From Lachnospiraceae bacterium (GTDB taxonomy: Bacteria; Bacillota; Clostridia; Lachnospirales; Lachnospiraceae): a stretch of 5,038 bases of DNA. Position numbers and translations under genes: made by a program. The stretch covers positions 1 through 5,038 of the forward strand of contig DNAD01000211.1 in NCBI GenBank assembly GCA_003484785.1. The letters are read 5' to 3'. Under the pieces are notes generated by a model, which was not told the origin of the DNA, ran no database searches, and saw nothing but the letters and a program-made list of their open reading frames with translations. Below are positions 1 to 5,038 of this stretch, piece by piece. Numbering within the stretch: position 1 is the first letter of the stretch; every line of letters starts with the position of its first letter.

Positions 1-21
1 CAAAAGGCTGTGAATAGTAAC
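1..21. repeat. Left copy of a 21-bp terminal inverted repeat
   Basis: The first 21 bases, with core GGCTGTGAATAGTAAC, are the exact reverse complement of the last 21 bases of the window. Base 22 is where the match stops. This copy lies just downstream of the operon terminator, outside any gene. I saw no further copy inside the window. It may be a dispersed intergenic repeat at which an assembly stopped, or a de Bruijn graph end effect. A true element end is less likely because no transposase is present. Confidence 0.9.
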
Positions 22-29
22 CCTGATCT

Positions 30-60
30 AAAGAAAGAGTGCGGGCTTTCCCGCACTCTT
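30..60 (-). terminator. Rho-independent terminator of the chvE-mmsA-mmsB operon
   Basis: A perfect 11-bp stem pairs positions 35-45 with 50-60 around a 4-base loop at 46-49. The stem has a GC-rich core (GTGCGGG/CCCGCAC). Read on the minus strand, the stem is followed by a U-rich tail (UUUCUUU, positions 36 to 30), as expected for an intrinsic terminator. The plus-strand direction lacks a T tract, so it acts on the minus-strand operon. It sits about 75 bp after the mmsB stop codon. The bases between hold only a GC-rich imperfect repeat and a short AT palindrome. Confidence 0.9.
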
Positions 61-134
61 CCTTAAACATATTTAAGATCATCCTGCCGCCCGCCGCGTA
101 AGTCTTTGCCGGCAGCGGCCCGATCCTTTCCTTA

Positions 135-1292
135 TCAGGATTTCTTTCTCTTGGACATAAGATCCGCGGTAACGGCTACCAGCAGAACCGCGCCCTTTAC
201 GATCTTCTGGATATCGGTAGACCATCCGTAGAGGGACATACCGTTGTTCAGGATACCCATGATGAAGGCTCCGATGACCGCACCGAATATGGTACCGGCA
301 CCACCGGCAACAGCCGCGCCGCCCAGGTAACAGGATGCGATGGCATCCATCTCGAAACCGTCACCGGCCTTGGGAGTAGCTGATCCGTTTCTTGCGGAAA
401 GAACCACGCCCGCAACACCTGCCAGAAAGCCCATGTTGGTATATACCCAGAAGAACACTCTGTCAGTCTTGATACCGGAAAGCTGTGCAGCCTTACGGTT
501 GCCGCCGAGAGCGTAGATCTGACGGCCTGCTACCGTCTTGCTGGTGATAAAGCTGTAAACGCCTACGATACATGCCATGATAACAAGAACGAAGGGGAAT
601 CCGCTGTACTGGCCGAGCTTTATGAGCACGAACCATACAAGGAAGATGAATACCGCGTCCTTGATCACTATCTGATAGAAGGGATTCTCCGCAAAACCGT
701 ATTTCTTCTTGGTAGCAATGCTCTTGATCTCACCGAAGATGATAAATACGGTAGCAACGATCGCTATGATAAGACAGAGAAGGTCGAAATTCCCAACCGC
801 TATCTTGGGGAGGAAGCCTGCGCCGATGAAGTTGTAGCTTGCGTCAAAGGGGCCCTTTGTCTGGGCTTTCAGGATCGTATAGGTAGCACCGCGGCCCATA
901 AGCATCGTAGCCAGCGTTACGATGAAGGGAGGCACTCCCATTACCGAAATGAAGAAGCCGGCGAACATTCCGCAGAGCAGTCCGACCAGGATCGCAGCTA
1001 TGATAGCCACGGCTGTGGGAACGTGTGAATCGATTATAAGCACACCGACTACGGAACCGCAGAGGGCAACCACCGAACCTACGCCAAGGTCAACGTTACC
1101 GGTAAGTACGCACAGAAGCATTCCTGTTGCAAGAATAACAACGTAGCTGTTCTGCATTATCAGATTGTTTATATTTGCGGGGGACAGGTTCTTCCCGCCC
1201 GTCATAAGAGCAAATATGATAAAAACCGCGATCAGCACGATGAACATACCGTACTGCTTCATATCAATATTAACAACTTTCTTCTTATCCAT
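135..1292 (-). CDS. mmsB: Multiple-monosaccharide ABC transporter permease (GguB/MmsB type)
   Basis: This is the integral membrane channel subunit of a sugar ABC importer, 385 aa, belonging to the BPD_transp_2 family (RbsC/XylH/GguB). Many hydrophobic segments are visible, consistent with about ten membrane spans. GNVDLGVGS at residues 65-73 matches the family's conserved G-x-x-D-L-x-x-G-S segment, [11 protein letters not shown] lies at 120-130, and the loop [18 protein letters not shown] at 257-274 is the likely contact with the ATPase. The polar insert with KKKYGF near 195-200 and the total length, longer than RbsC (about 320 aa), fit the XylH/GguB branch. The start is ATG at 1292: an AAGGGG ribosome site lies 8 nt upstream, and an upstream in-frame GTG at 1301 falls inside that site. 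The gene overlaps the end of mmsA by 8 bp, suggesting translational coupling, and is followed by the operon terminator. Assignment to family is firm; the exact sugar cannot be read from the permease. Confidence 0.93.
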   Translation of the reverse strand: MDKKKVVNIDMKQYGMFIVLIAVFIIFALMTGGKNLSPANINNLIMQNSYVVILATGMLLCVLTGNVDLGVGSVVALCGSVVGVLIIDSHVPTAVAIIAAILVGLLCGMFAGFFISVMGVPPFIVTLATMLMGRGATYTILKAQTKGPFDASYNFIGAGFLPKIAVGNFDLLCLIIAIVATVFIIFGEIKSIATKKKYGFAENPFYQIVIKDAVFIFLVWFVLIKLGQYSGFPFVLVIMACIVGVYSFITSKTVAGRQIYALGGNRKAAQLSGIKTDRVFFWVYTNMGFLAGVAGVVLSARNGSATPKAGDGFEMDAIASCYLGGAAVAGGAGTIFGAVIGAFIMGILNNGMSLYGWSTDIQKIVKGAVLLVAVTADLMSKRKKS

Positions 1293-2847
1293 TAGCTTCA
1301 CCCCTTCTGTTATGCGCCATGATATGCTGCATTATTTTTTCCTGTGATACTTCGTTCTTTGATAATTCACCGGCGATCTCTCCGTCGTTTATTACATAGA
1401 CTCTGTCACAGGTACCTATGATCTCCTGCATTTCCGAGGAAATAACGATAACTGCCTTTCCTGCCTTCGCAAGATCGTTGATAACACAATATATTTCGTA
1501 TTTGGCACCTACATCAATGCCTCGTGTAGGCTCGTCCAGGATCAGCACATCCGGCTGGGTGAGCATCCACTTGGCCAGAACCACCTTCTGCTGGTTTCCT
1601 CCTGAGAGGGATCCCACCACCTGCTCGATGGAATTTGCCTTGACATTGATCCTTTTCTTGTATTCCTCTGCAGAGACGATCTCTTCATTGGCATCCACAA
1701 CGCCGTTTTTGGAAAAGAAATTATTAAGCGCCGCCATAGTCATGTTATGCTTGATATCATCTATCAGCACCAGTCCGTAGGTCTTTCTGTCCTCGGAGAC
1801 GTAGGCCAGCTTATTATCGATGGCATCCTTAACGGAATTGAGCTGAACCTCCTTACCGTTTATCTTAACATGACCGGAGATCTTCTGGCCGTAGCTCTTT
1901 CCGAAGACACTCATGGCAAACTCGGTCCTCCCGGCTCCCATAAGCCCTGCAAGGCCTACCACCTCTCCCGCGCGGACGCTGATATTTACATCCTTGATCA
2001 TCTGCCTTTCGGGATCATCCGGGTGGTATACGTTCCAGTTGCTCACCTCAAAGATGACGTCTCCGATGGTAACGCCTTCTCTCACGGGATAACGGTTTGT
2101 AAGCTCACGGCCTACCATTCCCTTTATAACCCTGTCCTCGCTGAAATCATCTACTCCCTTATGGAGCGACTCAATGGTATGTCCGTCTCTTATGATCGTG
2201 AGTGAATCACATACATATTCAAGCTCGTTCAGCTTGTGTGATATGATGATACAGGTAACGCCGTGATTTTCCTTAAGATCTATCATTATATCGAGGAGCT
2301 TGCGGCTCTCCTCATCGTTAAGAGCAGCAGTAGGCTCGTCAAGAATCAAAAGATCAACCTTCTTACCCATAGCCTTTGCGATCTCGATAAGCTGCTGTTT
2401 ACCAACGCCCAGGGTATTTACCGGAACGTTGACATCCTCATTCTCAAGTCCTACTCTTGCAAGGATCTCGGCGGCCTTTTTTCTGGTTTCCGTCCAGTCA
2501 ATCACGCCCTTTACCTTAGTCTGCTCATTTCCGAGAAAGACATTTTCGGCAACCGACAGAAGGGGACTCAGGGCCAGCTCCTGGTGAATGATAACGATAC
2601 CCTTGGCTTCACTTTGCTTCAGATCGCTGAATTTACAGACCTCTCCTTTATATACAATATCACCGGAATAGGTTCCGTAAGGATATACGCCCGAAAGAAC
2701 ATTCATCAGGGTCGATTTTCCGGCTCCGTTTTCGCCGCACAGACCATGTATCTCACCCTTCTTAACCTTCAGATTAACGTCATCAAGCGCCTTAACCCCG
2801 GAGAACTCCTTGGTGATATGATTCATTTCCAAGATATAATCCGACAT
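1285..2847 (-). CDS. mmsA: Multiple-monosaccharide ABC transporter ATP-binding protein (GguA/MmsA type)
   Basis: This 520-aa cytoplasmic protein energises sugar import. It has two fused nucleotide-binding domains, as in MglA, XylG, RbsA and GguA. Domain 1 has Walker [10 protein letters not shown] (38-46), Q-loop Gln89, a degenerate signature LGVGKQQ (146-152), Walker B LLILDE with Glu171, and switch His204. Domain 2 has an altered Walker A, GLMGAGRT (301-308), where Arg replaces the usual Lys. It also has SEDRK (351-355), a canonical LSGGNQQ signature (414-420) and Walker B VLILDE (434-439). Its switch region reads ISSE, lacking the His. These asymmetries are normal for this family, so domain 1 is expected to carry the complete Walker A. 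The length is typical. The start ATG has GGAAGG 7 nt upstream. It lies between chvE, 83 bp upstream beyond a hairpin, and mmsB, which it overlaps by 8 bp. Confidence 0.95.
   Translation of the reverse strand: MSDYILEMNHITKEFSGVKALDDVNLKVKKGEIHGLCGENGAGKSTLMNVLSGVYPYGTYSGDIVYKGEVCKFSDLKQSEAKGIVIIHQELALSPLLSVAENVFLGNEQTKVKGVIDWTETRKKAAEILARVGLENEDVNVPVNTLGVGKQQLIEIAKAMGKKVDLLILDEPTAALNDEESRKLLDIMIDLKENHGVTCIIISHKLNELEYVCDSLTIIRDGHTIESLHKGVDDFSEDRVIKGMVGRELTNRYPVREGVTIGDVIFEVSNWNVYHPDDPERQMIKDVNISVRAGEVVGLAGLMGAGRTEFAMSVFGKSYGQKISGHVKINGKEVQLNSVKDAIDNKLAYVSEDRKTYGLVLIDDIKHNMTMAALNNFFSKNGVVDANEEIVSAEEYKKRINVKANSIEQVVGSLSGGNQQKVVLAKWMLTQPDVLILDEPTRGIDVGAKYEIYCVINDLAKAGKAVIVISSEMQEIIGTCDRVYVINDGEIAGELSKNEVSQEKIMQHIMAHNRRGEANG
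1299..1306 (-). promoter_or_regulatory. Ribosome binding site that fixes the mmsB start
   Basis: The minus strand reads AAGGGGTG here, with the G-run ending 8 nt before ATG at 1292. An in-frame GTG at 1301 would add three residues, but it is part of the Shine-Dalgarno sequence itself, so ATG at 1292 is preferred. The site lies inside the last codons of mmsA, so ribosomes finishing mmsA arrive directly at it. Confidence 0.75.
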
Positions 2848-2873
2848 TGATGTTCCTTCCTTTCACTTAATAA

Positions 2874-2898
2874 GAGGCGGCGAAACGATCGCCGCCTC
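2874..2898 (-). promoter_or_regulatory. Strong intercistronic stem-loop between chvE and mmsA
   Basis: A perfect 10-bp stem (GAGGCGGCGA pairing with TCGCCGCCTC) encloses a 5-base loop at 2884-2888. It lies 32 bp after the chvE stop and ends 26 bp before the mmsA start. On the minus strand it is followed by UUAUUAAG, too broken to be a full terminator tail. Such hairpins after a binding-protein gene are known in other ABC operons to protect the upstream message or cause partial termination, giving more binding protein than membrane components. That role here is inference; the structure is directly visible. Confidence 0.8.
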
Positions 2899-2930
2899 AT
2901 GTAAAAGCTTAATTCACAACCAGGTAGTTA

Positions 2931-4124
2931 TTAGTTGGCTAACTGTTCCTCTGTGTAGTAACCACCGTCTACGATGATCTCCTTGTAGTTGTTTACATCA
3001 ACAGCTACGGGCTCGCAGAGGTATGAAGGAACTACGATAGAACCGTTGTTGTACTGCTCTGTATCGTTGATCTCGGGCTCTGATCCCTCAAGAACTGCCT
3101 GAACCATGGTAACGCACTTGGAAGCAAGGAGTCTTGTATCCTTGTAGATGGACATGGTCTGTGTTCCTGCGATGATGTTCTTGGTAGCCATAAGCTCAGC
3201 ATCCTGACCTGTGATCATCGGCCAGTTGTCAGCTGTGTAGCCTGCTCCCTCAAGAGCTGCCTTAGCGCCGTATGCGAATCCGTCGAATGCGCTTGCAACG
3301 ATGTCAAGATCCTCGTCAGCATAGAAGCCTGTGAGATAGTTCTCAAGGTTCTGCTGAGCGGTCTCCTGTGACCATCTTAAGATACAGGTATCATCAAATG
3401 ATGTACGTCCGGAATTGCAAACGAGTGTACCGTCATCAAGGTACGGCTGAAGAACTTCCATAAGTCCGTTGTAAAGCATAAGAGCGTTGTTGTCATCAGG
3501 TGATCCCATAAGGAACTCGATGGTCATGCTCTCGCCTGCAGCCTTAACAGCGTCAAGACCTTCTCCGCCTGCGTGCTCCTTGATGTACTCGCCGATCTTT
3601 GTTCCTACGCCCTTGTTATCGAAGGTAGCATAGTAGGAAACAGCATCGGTGTTCATAAGAAGACGGTCATAAGCGATAACGGGGATTCCGGCTTCCTTAG
3701 CCTGAGCCTCTACGTTTACGAGAGCATCTGAGTCGATAGCTGCGATTACCAGACAGTCAGCGCCTGCCGCGATCATGTTCTCGATCTGGGAAACCTGCAT
3801 CTGAACATCATCCTCTGCATACTGAAGGTCAACTTCATAGCCGAGAGCCTCGAGCTGAGACTTCATGTTGGCACCGTCGTTGATCCATCTCTCTGAAGAC
3901 TGGGTAGGCATTGCAACAGCAACTTTCTTGCCTGCGCCCGAAGCATCAGCCGGAGCCTCTGCCTCTGCCTCTGCTGCGGTATCTTCTGCAGGAGCTGCTT
4001 CCTCTGTAGCCGCAGGAGCTTCCTCTGTAGCTGCCGGAGCCGCTGCGCCTGCGCCGCCGCATCCAACAAGAAGTGTTGCAACCATTGCTGCGCTGAGTAA
4101 TGCGCTAAGTAACTTCTTCTTCAT
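2931..4124 (-). CDS. chvE: ChvE-type multiple-monosaccharide ABC transporter substrate-binding lipoprotein
   Basis: This 397-aa protein is the extracellular sugar receptor of the importer, in the periplasmic-binding-protein type 1 fold (Peripla_BP_4) of ChvE, XylF and MglB. Residues 1-22 are a lipoprotein signal: MKKKLL, a hydrophobic core and lipobox LVGC, with Cys22 to be lipidated. Residues 23-65 are an Ala/Glu/Pro linker with two PAATEEA repeats, a tether to the membrane. The sugar-binding domain starts near 66. VAVAMPTQSSERWINDG (68-84), LQYAEDD (100-106), QIENMIAAG (113-121) and AYDRLLMNTDAVSYYATFDN (151-170) closely follow ChvE as I recall it. The start is ATG at 4124, with GGGAGGA 5 nt upstream. 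A longer reading from ATG at 4178 is rejected: it would begin at the predicted transcript start and place a charged segment before the signal peptide. Agrobacterium ChvE binds several aldoses and some sugar acids; the ligand here is unknown. Confidence 0.94.
   Translation of the reverse strand: MKKKLLSALLSAAMVATLLVGCGGAGAAAPAATEEAPAATEEAAPAEDTAAEAEAEAPADASGAGKKVAVAMPTQSSERWINDGANMKSQLEALGYEVDLQYAEDDVQMQVSQIENMIAAGADCLVIAAIDSDALVNVEAQAKEAGIPVIAYDRLLMNTDAVSYYATFDNKGVGTKIGEYIKEHAGGEGLDAVKAAGESMTIEFLMGSPDDNNALMLYNGLMEVLQPYLDDGTLVCNSGRTSFDDTCILRWSQETAQQNLENYLTGFYADEDLDIVASAFDGFAYGAKAALEGAGYTADNWPMITGQDAELMATKNIIAGTQTMSIYKDTRLLASKCVTMVQAVLEGSEPEINDTEQYNNGSIVVPSYLCEPVAVDVNNYKEIIVDGGYYTEEQLAN
3997..4038 (-). 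repeat. Tandem 21-bp repeat in the chvE linker
   Basis: Two adjacent 21-bp units (3997-4017 and 4018-4038) differ at 2 of 21 positions. Each encodes the heptapeptide PAATEEA or its phase variant, residues 30-43 of the lipoprotein. Because the unit is a multiple of three, copy-number change would lengthen or shorten the tether without breaking the frame. Confidence 0.8.
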
Positions 4125-4129
4125 TTCTT

Positions 4130-4136
4130 TCCTCCC
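4130..4136 (-). promoter_or_regulatory. Ribosome binding site that fixes the chvE start
   Basis: The minus strand reads GGGAGGA, ending 5 nt before ATG at 4124. This near-consensus site, directly followed by a textbook lipoprotein signal peptide, settles the start in favour of 4124 over the upstream ATG at 4178. Confidence 0.85.
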
Positions 4137-4159
4137 TTTTAATTTGTGAATTATTCTCA

Positions 4160-4175
4160 CGGTTCTTCCGAACCG
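4160..4175 (-). promoter_or_regulatory. Hairpin or dyad at the 5' end of the chvE transcript
   Basis: The minus strand carries a perfect 6-bp inverted repeat, CGGTTC and GAACCG, around GGAA, which is a GNRA-type tetraloop. A G-U pair can extend the stem by one. It starts about 2 nt downstream of the predicted transcription start, so it would sit at the very 5' end of the mRNA. It could stabilise the message or, as a DNA dyad, be an operator for an unlinked regulator. It does not resemble a catabolite-response element. Confidence 0.6.
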
Positions 4176-4183
4176 CAAAATAA

Positions 4184-4212
4184 ATTTTATAGCAAATTGT
4201 CAATAATGTCAA
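4184..4212 (-). promoter_or_regulatory. Sigma-70/SigA-type promoter for chvE-mmsA-mmsB
   Basis: A perfect -35 box TTGACA (4207-4212) is followed after 17 bp by TAAAAT (4184-4189), one mismatch from TATAAT. A shifted -10 reading is TATAAA (4186-4191) with TGC just upstream, an extended -10 at 15-bp spacing. Transcription would start near 4176-4177, about 52 nt before the chvE ATG. The -35 box is part of a direct repeat: ATTGACA occurs at 4207-4213 and again 9 bp later at 4198-4204. The second copy overlaps the spacer and could serve a regulator. The surrounding intergenic DNA is strongly AT-rich. Confidence 0.8.
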
Positions 4213-4242
4213 TCAGATTCAAATAGATATATACATATTGCC

Positions 4243-4881
4243 CTATCCCTTAAGCTCCTTTACAAGGGCCGCAAGCTCCTGATCCCTGCAGTCCCTTCCG
4301 AAATATTCATCGAAATGCTCTCCCGACAGGGCGCCCTTTACCAGCTCTCTGTCAAGCTTTGGAAGCACCTCCTTAATGTCCTTAAGGGTAACGGCCCTGA
4401 CCTCGTCAAGGATCTTCTTATTTCTCTTCTCCGGAACCGCTCTCTCCTTAGGATATCCGCCTCCCGAGGGCTCACTGAAAAGCTTCTCGAAAATATATTC
4501 CAGATTGAGGTCTCCTCCCCAGCCGAAGCCCTTTGCAAAGGGGATGGCTATGGCGTTTCCGTCATTGATCTGGGCAAAGGTATAGGCATCCAGAGGATCC
4601 TCCACATGCCCGCAGATCACTCCCGGGAAGGAATTGAGCGCAAGCATCGCGCCCTCCCCGGTGCCGCAGCCGGTGATCACATAGTCTGCCGCCCCGGAAT
4701 TCAAAAGAACCGCTGCCAGTATCCCGTTCTGTACATAGGTCAGCTGGGTCTCATCCTCGGCTGTATACATGCCGTAATTCACCACCTCGTGTCCCATGGG
4801 CTCCACTACCTTTTTAAGAGCCTTCTCTATAATGCCGTTCTTTGCGGCCTGACTGTTTTCATTTATCAGTGCTATCTTCAT
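4243..4881 (-). CDS. RpiB/LacA/LacB-family sugar isomerase, probably DhuI-like
   Basis: This 212-aa cytoplasmic protein belongs to the RpiB/LacA/LacB aldose-ketose isomerase superfamily. The core GCGTGEGAMLALNSFPGV (71-88) matches the catalytic GxCGTGxG...N.FPG segment, with Cys72 as the likely acid/base residue. The N-terminus reads ALINENSQAAKN where classical RpiB has a GSDHAG-like segment, and the protein has about 60 extra C-terminal residues compared with RpiB (about 150 aa). FAKGFGWGGDLNLEYIFEKLF lies at 115-135. These traits fit the long subgroup containing streptococcal DhuI, which isomerises 4-deoxy-L-threo-5-hexosulose-uronate from unsaturated uronates. The DhuI match comes from memory of that family, so superfamily is firm and substrate is tentative; ribose-5-phosphate or another keto-sugar remains possible. 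The ATG has AAGGAG 8 nt upstream and overlaps the preceding stop as ATGA, indicating one operon. No terminator is visible after it. Confidence 0.88.
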   Translation of the reverse strand: MKIALINENSQAAKNGIIEKALKKVVEPMGHEVVNYGMYTAEDETQLTYVQNGILAAVLLNSGAADYVITGCGTGEGAMLALNSFPGVICGHVEDPLDAYTFAQINDGNAIAIPFAKGFGWGGDLNLEYIFEKLFSEPSGGGYPKERAVPEKRNKKILDEVRAVTLKDIKEVLPKLDRELVKGALSGEHFDEYFGRDCRDQELAALVKELKG

Positions 4882-5018
4882 TTATTTTTCTCCTTCTCCT
4901 GTTCATGGCGTTCGGCAAACCCGTCTATTGCTATCCTTCCTTTTATGCACATCATAAGATCCGTTATCCGTTTGCTCGTAAAGCCGATCCTTTCCAGGGC
5001 CTCATTAAAGTTCGCATG
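4878..5018 (-). CDS. C-terminal fragment of an unrecognised gene, cut at the right edge
   Basis: Forty-six codons are open up to TGA at 4878-4880, which overlaps the isomerase start codon as ATGA. The peptide begins HANFNEALERIGFTSKR and ends in a charged tail, ERHEQEKEKNK. No start codon with a ribosome site is present: the first in-frame ATG pair is at codons 22-23 and has no Shine-Dalgarno sequence. The frame is closed upstream by TAA at 5019-5021, inside the terminal repeat. The 4-bp overlap, typical of operon neighbours, argues that this is the real 3' end of a longer gene, probably of the same pathway as the isomerase. I do not recognise the family. Whether it is broken in the genome or only in this assembly cannot be told from the window. 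Confidence 0.6.
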   Translation of the reverse strand, partial: HANFNEALERIGFTSKRITDLMMCIKGRIAIDGFAERHEQEKEKNK

Positions 5019-5038
5019 TTACTATTCACAGCCTTTTG
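5018..5038. repeat. Right copy of a 21-bp terminal inverted repeat
   Basis: The last 21 bases are the exact reverse complement of positions 1-21. Unlike the left copy, this one abuts and truncates a coding frame: it supplies the TAA at 5019-5021 that closes the frame of the gene fragment. Both copies point outward in the same sense, each running from the interior through GTTACTATTCACAGCC to the edge. Confidence 0.9.

Noticed and set aside
62..77. AT-rich 6-bp inverted repeat CTTAAA...TTTAAG before the terminator
   Set aside because: The stem is short and weak, and the adjacent 11-bp hairpin already explains termination.
1..82. Small minus-strand open frame starting at ATG 82 and running off the left edge
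   Set aside because: It passes straight through the operon's rho-independent terminator, so it is unlikely to be translated as a full message.
1747..2850. Plus-strand open frames of 95-195 aa opposite mmsA
   Set aside because: They lie wholly antisense to a gene with complete ABC ATPase motifs, and show no ribosome sites or family features.
3863..4149. Ala-rich or Gln-rich open frames on both strands over the start of chvE
   Set aside because: They are shadows of the low-complexity Ala/Glu/Pro linker coding sequence and have no ribosome site or recognisable domain.
4125..4178. An 18-residue longer start for the binding protein, from ATG at 4178
   Set aside because: It begins at the predicted transcription start with no leader for a ribosome site, puts a charged stretch before the signal peptide, and ignores the near-perfect GGGAGGA site before ATG at 4124.
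1..5038. A composite transposon or integrated element bounded by the 21-bp repeats
   Set aside because: No transposase, integrase, target duplication or atypical gene content is visible, and the interior is a normal transporter operon. The repeat is recorded as a finding without this interpretation.
1..5038. A previously undescribed system, CRISPR array, tRNA or phage gene
   Set aside because: All intergenic gaps are under 120 bp and explained by promoter, hairpin or terminator. No spaced repeats or RNA-gene folds were seen.

Overview
The window reads as ordinary carbohydrate-uptake and uronate-metabolism DNA from a Gram-positive, probably a gut or rumen Firmicute of the Lachnospiraceae type. 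The assignment is an inference. It rests on strong AGGAGG-like ribosome binding sites, a sigma-70-type promoter, a lipoprotein solute-binding protein with a long Ala/Glu/Pro linker after the lipobox cysteine, and the gene families present. Every gene lies on the minus strand, so transcription runs from the right end to the left end.

Layout in transcription order (right to left): (1) the 3' end of an unrecognised gene, cut off at the right edge (4878-5018); (2) an RpiB/LacA/LacB-superfamily isomerase of 212 aa (4243-4881), which overlaps the preceding gene by ATGA and most resembles the long DhuI-type uronate isomerases; (3) a 118-bp intergenic region with a convincing promoter and a small hairpin at the predicted transcript start; (4) chvE, a lipoprotein sugar-binding protein (2931-4124); (5) a strong 10-bp intercistronic hairpin (2874-2898); (6) mmsA, a double-domain ABC ATPase (1285-2847); (7) mmsB, the permease (135-1292), overlapping mmsA by 8 bp; (8) a clear rho-independent terminator (30-60).

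Genes 4 to 7 form a complete ChvE-GguA-GguB (MmsAB) monosaccharide importer. The binding protein captures the sugar outside the membrane, MmsB forms the channel and MmsA hydrolyses ATP. The neighbouring isomerase suggests, but does not prove, that the imported sugars include uronates from pectin or glycosaminoglycans.

The oddest feature is that the first 21 bases and the last 21 bases are exact reverse complements. At the right edge the repeat cuts into a coding frame and supplies an in-frame stop. This is most simply a dispersed repeat or assembly-graph boundary at both contig ends; a mobile-element terminal repeat is possible but nothing else supports it. I found no transposase, CRISPR array, tRNA, rRNA, phage gene or evidence of an undescribed system.
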